Origin: DATKZB01 sp035528235
GTDB taxonomy: Bacteria > Planctomycetota > Phycisphaerae > FEN-1346
Length of the DNA stretch: 33,124 nt
Direction: 5' to 3'
Assembly (NCBI GenBank): GCA_035528235.1
Contig: DATKZB010000306.1
Location: 1-33,124, forward strand
Under the pieces are notes generated by a model that saw only the letters and a program-made list of their open reading frames with translations, had not been told where the DNA came from and did no database searches. The translations under genes and the position numbers were made by a program. Positions 6,977-16,609 of the stretch are shown piece after piece. Each line of letters opens with the position of its first letter. Within the stretch, counting starts at the first letter, position 1.

Positions 6977-7858
6977 GTGAGCCTCCGCCTCGACATGCTC
7001 CGGGCCGCCGCCAACGCGCGGCGCCGCCGGCCCGACGTGGCGGAAGGCGTCGGCCGGTTCCTGCAATCGGCCGCCATGCCCGACGGCGGATTCGCCGGAC
7101 GCGGCCCGGCGAGCGACCTCTACTACACCGTCTTCGGCATGCAGACGATGACCGCGCTCGACGCCCCCGCCCCCGCCGACGCCCGCCGGGCGTACCTGGA
7201 GTTCTTCGGCGACGGCGCGGCGCTCGATTTCGTCCACCTGGCCTGCCTGGCCCGGTGCTGGGCGCTCGTGCCCGGTGGCGCGCCGGCCCAAGTGCGGCGC
7301 GCCATCGGCCGACGCCTCGAAACTTGCCGCGCGGCCGACGGCGGATACCATCCCACGCCCGGCGCCGCCGCCGGCACCGCCTACGCCGGATTCCTCGCGG
7401 TCGGCGCCTGTCAGGACGTCGAGACCCCCCTGCCCGACCCGGCCGGCCTGGTCCGGGGCCTGGATTCGCTCCGGGCCGACGACGGGGGGTACGCTAACCT
7501 GCCCGCCATGCCGCGGTCGTCGACGCCGGCCACGGCGGCCGCCATCGTCGCCCTGGCCGAACTGGGCGAATCCGTCGACCCGGCCGCCACGGCCTGGCTG
7601 GCCGGACAGATGGACTCGGACGGCGGTTGGCGGGCCGTGCCGGCCGCGCCCATCGCCGACCTGCTCTCGACGGCCACCGCCCTGCACGCCCTCGCCACGG
7701 CCGGCGCGGCGCTCGATGATATCCGCCGTCCCTGCCGCCGGTTCGTCGAAAGCCTCTGGACCGACGAAGGCGGCTTCCGCGGACACTGGGCCGACGACCA
7801 CGTCGACTGCGAGTACACCTTCTACGGACTCCTGGCCCTCGGCCACCTGCTGGACTGA
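6977..7858 (+). CDS. Prenyltransferase/squalene-oxidase repeat protein, small
   Basis: 293 residues, all alpha-toroid repeats of the protein-prenyltransferase beta/terpene cyclase fold: 'AMPDGGFAGR', 'AADGGYHP', 'ADDGGYAN', 'DSDGGW', 'TDEGGF'. The end, 'DCEYTFYGLLALGHL', resembles the C-terminus of geranylgeranyltransferase beta subunits, but the usual zinc-ligand His before the Tyr pair is Glu. No DxDD acid motif is seen. It therefore has one barrel's worth of repeats, either a non-catalytic partner of the larger cyclase or a prenyl-binding or prenyl-transferring enzyme. GTG start at 6977, GAGGA at 6962-6966; 13 nt after the fusion gene and 2 nt before the cyclase, clearly in one operon. Confidence 0.75.
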   Translation: MSLRLDMLRAAANARRRRPDVAEGVGRFLQSAAMPDGGFAGRGPASDLYYTVFGMQTMTALDAPAPADARRAYLEFFGDGAALDFVHLACLARCWALVPGGAPAQVRRAIGRRLETCRAADGGYHPTPGAAAGTAYAGFLAVGACQDVETPLPDPAGLVRGLDSLRADDGGYANLPAMPRSSTPATAAAIVALAELGESVDPAATAWLAGQMDSDGGWRAVPAAPIADLLSTATALHALATAGAALDDIRRPCRRFVESLWTDEGGFRGHWADDHVDCEYTFYGLLALGHLLD

Positions 7859-7860
7859 CC

Positions 7861-9699
<1,839 letters not shown>

Positions 9700-9727
9700 C
9701 GCCCGCGGTTGCTGGTTGCGCCCAACG

Positions 9728-9861
9728 CGCGGCCGTGCCGGCCGCGGCTAAACAACAACGGCACGCAAGCCGCACCGTTTAGCCGTCGCCGGCACGGCGA
9801 CGGGGCACGGCCGCCGGGTGTCCATCGGCGCTTCCCGCGGCCGTGCCGGCCGCGGCTAAAC
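9728..9861 (+). repeat. REP-like repeat cluster: one half copy plus an 85-bp full element
   Basis: Occupies most of the 236-bp gap after the cyclase gene. The 22-mer GCCGTGCCGGCCGCGGCTAAAC occurs at 9732-9753 and again at 9840-9861. Its near-complement (20/22), starting GTTTAGCCG, lies at 9777-9798. The full element 9777-9861 therefore has 22-bp terminal inverted repeats. Each 22-mer lies in a hairpin with stem CGCGGCC/GGCCGCG and loop GTGCC. A close copy of the full element lies at 29091-29173. Non-coding; perhaps a mobile REP/BIME family, also able to act as a 3' mRNA boundary. Confidence 0.7.
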
Positions 9862-9893
9862 TACTATAGGACTGTCCGCGGGGCCCCGTCTCC

Positions 9894-9902
9894 TGCTATA
9901 CT
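9894..9902 (+). promoter_or_regulatory. Extended -10 promoter-like site before the propeller lipoprotein
   Basis: TGC followed by TATACT (9897-9902) matches an extended -10 box (5/6 in the hexamer). No convincing -35 box is seen at 17 bp; CTGTCC at 9872-9877 is a weak candidate. It lies 34 bp before the GTG start and just after the repeat cluster, where a new transcription unit would be expected. Confidence 0.35.
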
Positions 9903-9935
9903 TTCTGTTGAAGGCACTCCCGGAGGGCACCAACC

Positions 9936-11096
9936 GTGAAACGCGCACTCCTCTCAGCCGCGGCCATGCTGCTGGTCGCGTGGGCCGCCGGGTGCGACCG
10001 GTCCGACTCGCCGGCGCCCGCAACGCCGGCCGAGCCCATGGCACCGAACTGGCCGATGTTCCGCGGGTCACCCGCCTTCCGGGGCGTGGCCACCGGCCGC
10101 CTGCCCGACGCCCTGGCGCTCCGATGGAAGTTCCAGGCCGACGACACCATCAAGTCCTCGCCCGCCATCCAGGACGGCCGCGTGTTCGTCGGCTGCGACG
10201 ACGGCCGCGTCTACGCCATCGGCCTGGCCGACGGCCAGAAGGTCTGGGCCTATGAGACCGGCGACGCCGTCGAGGCCTCTCCGCTGGTCGTCGACGGCGT
10301 CGTGTACGTGGGCTCGGCCGACGGGTGCCTCTACGCCATCGACGCCGCCGCGGGCACCCTGCGCTGGAAGTACAGGACCGAGGACCGCCTCCTCGGGGCG
10401 GCCAACTGGACGCCGTCGCCCGACGGGCGGGGCAAGCAGATCCTCGTCGGCGGCTACGACACGCGCCTGCACTGTGTCGACGCCGCCACGGGCGAGGCCG
10501 CCTGGACGCTGGCGACCGACAACTTCATCAACGGGGCCGTGGCGGTGGCCGACGGCAAGGCCGTCTTCGGCAGTTGCGACGCGCGGGTCCACGTGGTGAA
10601 CCTTGCCGACGGCACGGAAGCGGCGGCGATCGACGCCGGGGCGTACGTCGCCGGGTCGCCCGCCCTGGCCGGCGGCCGCGCGTACGTCGCCAACTACGAG
10701 GGCAAACTCCTGTGCATCGACCTGGCAGCCGGCAAGGTCGTGTGGGAGTACGGCGACGGCGAGTCGGCGTTCTACTCGTCGCCGGCCGTCGGCGACGGCG
10801 TTCTGGTCATCGGGTCGCGCGACAAGCGGCTCCACGCGGTGGACCTGGCCACGGGCCGGCCGCGATGGACGTTTGCGACGCGCGGCGACGTCGATTCCTC
10901 GCCCGTCCTGTGCGGCGACAAGATCGTGGTCGGGTCGCAGGACGGGCGCCTTTACCTGGTCCGCCTGAAGGACGGCCGCGAGGTCTGGTCGTACGAGACC
11001 GGCCAGCCCGTCACGGCGTCGCCCGCCGTGGCTGCCGACCGGGTCGTCATCGCCGACGAAGGCGGAACCGTGTACGCCTTCGGGCCGAAGCCGTGA
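9936..11096 (+). CDS. PQQ-like beta-propeller lipoprotein
   Basis: 386 residues. The N-terminus MKRALLSAAAMLLVAWAAGC is a lipoprotein signal with a relaxed lipobox (AAGC) and Cys20. A Pro-rich spacer and 'NWPMFRGSPAFRG' precede a regular propeller of about seven blades, each of the form 'SSPAIQDGRVFVGCDDGRVYAI...G..W'. These are cleaner repeats than in the first two propellers and closer to BamB/PQQ-like family proteins. GTG start at 9936 with GGAGGG at 9922-9927. The glycosyltransferase follows 19 nt after the stop. Probably membrane-anchored facing the periplasm; binding partner unknown. Confidence 0.83.
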   Translation: MKRALLSAAAMLLVAWAAGCDRSDSPAPATPAEPMAPNWPMFRGSPAFRGVATGRLPDALALRWKFQADDTIKSSPAIQDGRVFVGCDDGRVYAIGLADGQKVWAYETGDAVEASPLVVDGVVYVGSADGCLYAIDAAAGTLRWKYRTEDRLLGAANWTPSPDGRGKQILVGGYDTRLHCVDAATGEAAWTLATDNFINGAVAVADGKAVFGSCDARVHVVNLADGTEAAAIDAGAYVAGSPALAGGRAYVANYEGKLLCIDLAAGKVVWEYGDGESAFYSSPAVGDGVLVIGSRDKRLHAVDLATGRPRWTFATRGDVDSSPVLCGDKIVVGSQDGRLYLVRLKDGREVWSYETGQPVTASPAVAADRVVIADEGGTVYAFGPKP

Positions 11097-11115
11097 TGGG
11101 CGGGAACCGGTGCCC

Positions 11116-12402
11116 ATGAAAATCATCCAGATGACGCCGGGCGCGGGCGGCAACTTCTACTGCGAGAACTGCCTGCGCGACAACGCCCTGGTGCTGGAAC
11201 TGCGACGCCTCGGCCACGAGACGCTCATGGTGCCGCTGTACCTGCCGGCGGCGATCGACGGCCCCGACTCCAGCCGCGGCGTGCCCATCTTCTTCGGCGG
11301 CATCGGCGTGTACCTGCGGGAGAAGTGGGCCCCGTTCCGCCGCGCGCCGCGGTGGGTCGACCGGCTGCTCGACGCCCGGCCGCTCCTCGCGTGGGCCGCC
11401 CGCCGGGCCGAGATGACCAAGGCCAGGGACCTGGGCGAGCCCACGCTCTCGATGCTCCGCGGCGAGCACGGGCACCAGGTCCGGGAACTCGACCGGCTTG
11501 TCGCGTGGCTGACCGAGCGCGGCCGGCCCGACGTCGTGTGCCTCTCGAACGCCCTGCTCGTCGGCATGGCCCGCCGCATCAGGGAGCAACTCGACGTGCC
11601 GGTCCTGTGCACCCTCCAGGACGAGGACGCCTTTCTCGACTCGCTTCCCGAGCCGTACCGCGACCAGGCGTGGGACACGCTGGCCCGGCGCGCCGCCGAC
11701 GTCGACGCCTTCCTGCCCGCCAGCCGGTACTACGGCGACCGGATGCAGCAGCGGCTGGGCCTGCCGCCCGAGCGGGTGCACGTCGTGCCCATCGGCATCG
11801 ACCTGTCGGGCTACGCACCGGCCGCCGCGCCGCCCGAGACGCCCACCGTCGGGTACCTGGCCCAGATGAACCGGGCGTGCGGGTTCGACCTGGCCGTCGA
11901 GGCGTTTCTGACCGTCCGCGCGGGCGGCCGCGTGCCGGGCGTGCGGATGCGGGTCTCGGGCGGCCACACGCCGGGCGACGAGGCGTTCGTCGCCGACGTC
12001 CGCCGACGCATCGACGAGGCCGGCGCGGGGGACGACGTCGAGTTCCTGCCGATCCTCGACCACGCCGCCAAGCAGGAGTTCCTGCGGTCGCTCTCGGTCC
12101 TCTCGGTGCCGGCGCGCGAGGGCGTGGCCTTCGGCACGTTCGTCGTCGAGGCGCTGGCGTCGGGCGTACCCGTCGTGCAGCCGCGCGCGGGCGGACCCGC
12201 CGAGATCGTCGACGCCACCGGCGGCGGCCTGCTCGTCGAGCCGGACGACCCGGAGGCGCTGGCCGCGGCCATCGAAGACCTGCTGCTCGACCCGGCCGGC
12301 GCCTACGCCATGGGCCGGCGCGGCAGGCAGGCGGCGCTCGAGGCGTTCGGCATCCAACGGATGGCACAGAACGTTCTGAAGGTCATTGAATCCATCGTCT
12401 GA
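11116..12402 (+). CDS. Glycosyltransferase family 4 protein
   Basis: 428 residues, GT-B fold. The N-terminus MKIIQMTPGAGGNFYCENCL carries the Gly-rich acceptor-side loop. The C-terminal half has 'EGVAFGTFVVEAL', which supplies the E-x7-E nucleotide-sugar motif, then 'GVPVVQPRAGGPAEIV'. ATG 11116 is preferred over GTG 11110 because the family starts MKI. The predicted activity is sugar transfer from an NDP-sugar to a lipid, glycan or protein; the substrate cannot be told. It sits between a propeller lipoprotein and an ABC exporter-type pair, so envelope glycan or glycolipid work is plausible. Confidence 0.82.
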   Translation: MKIIQMTPGAGGNFYCENCLRDNALVLELRRLGHETLMVPLYLPAAIDGPDSSRGVPIFFGGIGVYLREKWAPFRRAPRWVDRLLDARPLLAWAARRAEMTKARDLGEPTLSMLRGEHGHQVRELDRLVAWLTERGRPDVVCLSNALLVGMARRIREQLDVPVLCTLQDEDAFLDSLPEPYRDQAWDTLARRAADVDAFLPASRYYGDRMQQRLGLPPERVHVVPIGIDLSGYAPAAAPPETPTVGYLAQMNRACGFDLAVEAFLTVRAGGRVPGVRMRVSGGHTPGDEAFVADVRRRIDEAGAGDDVEFLPILDHAAKQEFLRSLSVLSVPAREGVAFGTFVVEALASGVPVVQPRAGGPAEIVDATGGGLLVEPDDPEALAAAIEDLLLDPAGAYAMGRRGRQAALEAFGIQRMAQNVLKVIESIV

Positions 12403-12415
12403 CAGGGGAACCGCC

Positions 12416-13123
12416 ATGACCGACCCGGCACCGCTCGTCCAACTCGAGCACGTGACCAAGGCGTACGAGGCGCCCGACGGCGGCCTGGCACCGCCCGTCC
12501 TGGACGACGTCTCGCTGGCCATCGCGGCCGGCGACGCGCTGGCCATCGTCGGGCCGTCGGGCAGCGGCAAGAGCACCCTGCTGAACATCATCGGCACGCT
12601 CGACCGCCCGACCAGCGGCCGCGTGCTCGTCGGCGGCCGCGACCTCTCGGCCCTCGGCGACGAGCAACTGGCCGTCGTCCGGAACCGCGAAATCGGCTTC
12701 GTCTTTCAGATGCATCATCTCCTGCCGCAATGCACCGCCCTGGAAAACGTGCTGGTGCCCGCCATGGCGTCCGGCAAGGGCGTGGCGCCCGCGACGGAAG
12801 ACCGCGCCCGCGGGCTGCTGGAGCGTGTGGGTCTGGCCGACCGGATGGACTACCGGCCCGGGCACCTCTCGGGCGGCGAGCGGCAGCGGGTGGCCGTGGC
12901 CCGGGCGCTCATCAACTCGCCGCCCCTGCTGCTGGCCGACGAGCCCACCGGCAGCCTCGACCGCGAGGCGTCGGCGAACCTGGTGGACCTGCTGGCGACG
13001 CTGAACCGCGAGGACGGCATCACGCTCATCGTCGTCACGCACGCCGCCGCCCTGGCCGCCCGGATGGCCCATGCGATGGAACTGCGCGACGGTCGCCTGG
13101 CCACCCTGGAGCCGGCCTCATGA
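12416..13123 (+). CDS. ABC transporter ATP-binding protein (LolD/MacB type)
   Basis: 235 residues, a complete ABC ATPase: Walker A GPSGSGKST (46-54), Q-loop Q98, signature LSGGE (151-155), Walker B LLLADEP (171-177) and a switch His in 'VVTHA'. The sequence around 'GTLDRPTSGRVLVGGRDL' and the 'HHLLPQCTALENVL' stretch are typical of LolD/MacB-class ATPases that work with FtsX-fold permeases. ATG 12416 with AGGGGA at 12404-12409. Its TGA overlaps the ATG of the permease gene (ATGA at 13120-13123), so the two are made together. Expected to drive lipoprotein or envelope-substrate extrusion by mechanotransmission. Confidence 0.9.
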   Translation: MTDPAPLVQLEHVTKAYEAPDGGLAPPVLDDVSLAIAAGDALAIVGPSGSGKSTLLNIIGTLDRPTSGRVLVGGRDLSALGDEQLAVVRNREIGFVFQMHHLLPQCTALENVLVPAMASGKGVAPATEDRARGLLERVGLADRMDYRPGHLSGGERQRVAVARALINSPPLLLADEPTGSLDREASANLVDLLATLNREDGITLIVVTHAAALAARMAHAMELRDGRLATLEPAS

Positions 13124-16100
13124 ACCTGCGGACACTGCTTTGGCGAGGCCTCTGGTTTCACCGGCGGAGCCACCTGGGCGTCGTCCTGGGCGCGGCCGTG
13201 GCGACCACGGTGTTGGTGGGGGCGCTGGTGGTGGGCGACTCGGTCCGGTGGAGTCTGCGGCGGATGGCCTTGGTGCGCCTCGGCCGGACCGAGACGGCCC
13301 TGGCGGCGCCGGAGCGGTTCTTCCGGTCGGCGCTGGCCGACGACCTGGCGGCACGCCTGGCCGCGCCGGCGGCGCCGGTGCTCCAGGTGGCCGGCGTGGT
13401 TGCGCGGGCCGACGGGGTGACCCGCGTGGCCGACGCCCAGATCGTCGGCGTCGACGCCCGGTTCTGGAAGATGGGCGGCACCGAGCCGCTCCTGGCCGAC
13501 GACGCCGGCGCCACGGCGGTCGTCAACCGAAGGGCCGCGCGGGCACTGGGCGTGGGGCCGGGCGACGAACTTCGCCTGCGGTTCGGCAAGCCGGGCGGCC
13601 TGTCGCTCGACGCCCCGCTCTCGGGCGAGGCCCAGCCGTCGGCGGCGCCCACGGTCACGGTGGCGGCCGTCGCGACGGACGAGCAGTTCGGCCGGTTCAG
13701 CCTGGCGGCCAACCAAGTGCCGCCCTACAACGTGTTCGTGCCCCTCGGGTGGCTCCAGCGGCAGATTGAGCGCGACGGCCGCGCGAACGTCCTGCTCGTG
13801 GGCCGCGGCGAAGGACAGGGTCCGCCGGGACCGACTCAAGCCCAGGACGCGCTGGCAGCGGCGTGGCAACCGGCCGACGCGGAACTCTCGGCCCGGCCCC
13901 TGCCCGCAGGCGGCGTCGAGATCCGCTCGGACCGCGTTTTCATCGACACGCCCATCGCGAAGGGCTACGCCAAGCAGCCTTCCGACGCCGTCGGAATCCT
14001 GACCTACTTCGTCAACGAACTCCGGGTGGGTGACCGGGCGACGCCGTACTCGATGGTCTCGGCCATCGGGTACCTGCACCCCCGCGCCGGCGAGTCTCGG
14101 CCGGCCCTGGGCCTGGTGCCGGTCGACATGGCCGACGATGAGATCATCATTAATAAGTGGTTGGCCGACGATCTGGCCGCCAAGAGGGGCGACACGCTCA
14201 CCCTGTCGTACTACGTGCCGGGACCAGCCGGCGGCCTTGAAGTCACGAAGAGCCACTTCCGCGTCCGCGAGGTCATCGCCCTGGAGGGCCCGGCCGCCGA
14301 CAAGACGCTGATGCCCGACTTCCCCGGCCTGACCGAGGTCGAAGATTGCCGCGACTGGCACCCCGGCCCGCCGCTCGACAACCAGACGCTGCGCAAGACG
14401 ATCCGCGACGAGGACCAGGCCTACTGGAAGGCCAACGGCGGCACGCCGAAGGCCCTGGTGACGCTGGCGGCCGGCCGGCGGATGTGGGCGAACCGGTTCG
14501 GCGACCTGACGGCCATCCGGTTTCCGCCCGGCCAGGCGCCGGGGGGCCTCGCCGGCGTGCTCGAGCCGAAGGAACTCGGCCTGTACTTTCAGCCGGTCCG
14601 TGAGCGGGCGATGGCGGCCGGCAGCGAGGCCCAGGACTTCGGCCAACTCTTCCTGGGCCTCAGTTTCTTTCTCATCGTGGCGGCGCTCGTCCTGACGGGC
14701 CTCCTGTTCGCCTTCGGCGTCGAGCAGCGGGCCGAGGAAACGGGGACGCTGCTGGCGCTGGGCTTCACGCCGGGACGCGTCCGGAACCTGATGCTGGCCG
14801 AGGGATTGACCCTGGCCATCCTGGGCGGCGCCGTCGGCATGTGCGCGGCACAGGTGTACACAAAGGTCGTGCTCTGGGGCCTGGCCACGGTGTGGCAAGG
14901 CGCGGTGGGGTCGTCGGACATCGCGTACCACGCATCGTCTAACACGCCGCTGGTCGGCGCCGGCGTAGGCATCGTGGTCGCGCTGGCGGCCATGTGGCTG
15001 ACGCTGCGGCGCCAGGCCCGGGCGCCCGCGCGGGAACTGCTGGCCGCCGGGGCCGACGCCGAACTGCGGGTCTTCCGGCACCGGCGGGCCCGGCCGTGGT
15101 TCGGTCTGGCGACGGGGACCGCGTGCGCCGTCGGGGCCGTCGTCCTGCTGGTCGCCATGCGGTCGGCCACGGGCGAGGCCCAGGCCGGCGTCTTCTTCGG
15201 AGCGGGCGCGCTGCTGTTGCTGGCGGGTCTGGCGTTCTGCCAGGCCGTGCTGGCGCGGATGGCCGCCTCGTCCGCCGGCCACAGCCGCACGGCCGGCGGA
15301 CTGGGTCTGCGGAACGCCACCCGACGGCGCGGCCGGAGCCTGGCCACCATCTCGCTCGTGGCGTTCGGTGCGTTCCTGGTCGTGGCCGTGGGGGCGAACC
15401 GCCGGCCGCCGCCCGCGGACCCCGGCATCGCCGCGTCGGGAACCGGGGGATTCCGCCTCTTCGGCCAGACGACGCTGCCCATCCATTACGACCTGCTCTC
15501 GAAGGACGGCCTGCGGCAGTACGCCCTGCCCGAGGATTTGCCGCGCCAGGTCAAGACCATCATCCCGATGCGCGTCCACGAGGGCGACGACGCCTCGTGC
15601 CTGAACCTGAACCGCGTCCGCAAACCGCGCCTGGCGGGCGTGCGGCCGGCGGCACTGGCCGAGCGAGAGTCGTTCACGTTCGCCGAAACGATAGGCGACA
15701 CCGCCGGCGCGAACCCGTGGACGCTGCTCGCACGCCGCGACGAGCCCGACGTGGTGCCCGCCATCGGCGACGCGGCCACCATCCAGTGGTCGCTCGGCAA
15801 GAAGGTGGGCGACGAGATGGATTACATCGACGGTCGCGGCCGGCCGTTCCGGCTGCGGATCGTCGCGGCGGTGGCCGGGTCGATCCTCCAGGGCATGCTC
15901 GTGGTGGACGAGGAGGCGCTGCTCGCGCGCTTCCCGTCGGAGGGCGGGTACCGGATGCTCCTGATCGACGTGCCGGCCGAGAACGCCGAGGCGGTCTCGC
16001 GGGTGCTCTCGCGTCAACTGGCCGACGTGGGCCTGGCGCTGGTGCCGACGGCCGACCGCCTGGCCGAGTTCAACTCGATGCAGAACACGTACCTGGGCAT

Positions 16101-16467
16101 CTTCCAGACGCTCGGCGGCCTGGGCCTGCTGCTGGGCAGCGCGGGGCTGGGCGTCGTGGTGCTGCGGAACGTCCTGGAACGCCGGGGCGAACTGGCCCTG
16201 ATGCGGGCCGTCGGGTTCCGCCGCCGGTCGATCGAGTGGATGGTCCTGGTAGAACACTGGGGGCTGCTGGTCCTGGGGCTGGGGTGCGGCGTCGCGGCGG
16301 CGGTGCTGGCGGTAGCGCCGGCGATCCGGTCGGCCGGCGCGGCCGTGCCGTACGTCTCGCTCGCGGCGACGCTGGCGGCCGTGGGGGCCAGCGGCGTCCT
16401 GTGGACGTGGCTGGCTGCGCGGCTGGCGCTTCGCGGCCGATTGCTCGAAGCCCTGCGGAACGAGTAG
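13120..16467 (+). CDS. Large FtsX-family ABC transporter permease
   Basis: 1115 residues, partner of the overlapping ATPase. One membrane segment near residues 19-39 is followed by a long extracytoplasmic domain of about 460 residues. A core of several membrane segments comes next ('LSFFLIVAALVLTGLLFAFG', 'GIVVALAAMWLTL' and others), then a second extracytoplasmic domain, and three C-terminal segments with the FtsX-like 'RRGELALMRAVGFRR' cytoplasmic turn. This is the two-repeat LolCE/MacB-like layout, enlarged. Substrate unknown. Start at ATG 13120, fixed by the ATGA overlap. Coding is uninterrupted and no sign of decay is seen. Confidence 0.85.
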   Translation: MNLRTLLWRGLWFHRRSHLGVVLGAAVATTVLVGALVVGDSVRWSLRRMALVRLGRTETALAAPERFFRSALADDLAARLAAPAAPVLQVAGVVARADGVTRVADAQIVGVDARFWKMGGTEPLLADDAGATAVVNRRAARALGVGPGDELRLRFGKPGGLSLDAPLSGEAQPSAAPTVTVAAVATDEQFGRFSLAANQVPPYNVFVPLGWLQRQIERDGRANVLLVGRGEGQGPPGPTQAQDALAAAWQPADAELSARPLPAGGVEIRSDRVFIDTPIAKGYAKQPSDAVGILTYFVNELRVGDRATPYSMVSAIGYLHPRAGESRPALGLVPVDMADDEIIINKWLADDLAAKRGDTLTLSYYVPGPAGGLEVTKSHFRVREVIALEGPAADKTLMPDFPGLTEVEDCRDWHPGPPLDNQTLRKTIRDEDQAYWKANGGTPKALVTLAAGRRMWANRFGDLTAIRFPPGQAPGGLAGVLEPKELGLYFQPVRERAMAAGSEAQDFGQLFLGLSFFLIVAALVLTGLLFAFGVEQRAEETGTLLALGFTPGRVRNLMLAEGLTLAILGGAVGMCAAQVYTKVVLWGLATVWQGAVGSSDIAYHASSNTPLVGAGVGIVVALAAMWLTLRRQARAPARELLAAGADAELRVFRHRRARPWFGLATGTACAVGAVVLLVAMRSATGEAQAGVFFGAGALLLLAGLAFCQAVLARMAASSAGHSRTAGGLGLRNATRRRGRSLATISLVAFGAFLVVAVGANRRPPPADPGIAASGTGGFRLFGQTTLPIHYDLLSKDGLRQYALPEDLPRQVKTIIPMRVHEGDDASCLNLNRVRKPRLAGVRPAALAERESFTFAETIGDTAGANPWTLLARRDEPDVVPAIGDAATIQWSLGKKVGDEMDYIDGRGRPFRLRIVAAVAGSILQGMLVVDEEALLARFPSEGGYRMLLIDVPAENAEAVSRVLSRQLADVGLALVPTADRLAEFNSMQNTYLGIFQTLGGLGLLLGSAGLGVVVLRNVLERRGELALMRAVGFRRRSIEWMVLVEHWGLLVLGLGCGVAAAVLAVAPAIRSAGAAVPYVSLAATLAAVGASGVLWTWLAARLALRGRLLEALRNE

Positions 16468-16517
16468 GAGACCCGGGGGTTCAATGGGGCGGCCGGCCTC
16501 GGCCCGGGGCGCAAGGG

Positions 16518-16546
16518 TTGATTTCGACCACGCCAGGGAGTACGAT
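16518..16546 (+). promoter_or_regulatory. Sigma70-like promoter for the redox operon
   Basis: TTGATT at 16518-16523 and TACGAT at 16541-16546, spaced exactly 17 bp (each 4/6 to consensus). Predicted transcription would begin near 16553, just before the hairpin at 16560. Pattern match only. Confidence 0.4.
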
Positions 16547-16559
16547 TAGGCGGCGCAGT

Positions 16560-16598
16560 GGGGTCAGGCCTTCCGAAGAAGGGGGCTGACCCCTTTTT
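16560..16598 (+). terminator. Intrinsic terminator-like hairpin, possibly an attenuator or REP
   Basis: GGGGTCAG (16560-16567) pairs with CTGACCCC (16586-16593); an inner CCTTC/GAAGG stem closes a CGAA loop; five T residues follow (16594-16598). It could end the ABC permease transcript. Because a promoter-like site lies upstream and the next ribosome site begins at 16600, it could also act as a leader attenuator. GGGGTCAG...CTGACCCC palindromes also occur as dispersed REP sequences, an alternative that cannot be excluded. Confidence 0.6.
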
Positions 16599-16609
16599 GT
16601 GGAGCGAAA

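Noticed and set aside
12850..16257. A stop-free minus-strand frame of more than 1100 codons opposite the ABC permease
   Set aside because: Its translation is Arg/Pro/Gln/His-rich with no recognisable domain. It is the antisense shadow of a high-GC gene; the plus strand has FtsX features and an ATGA overlap with its ATPase.
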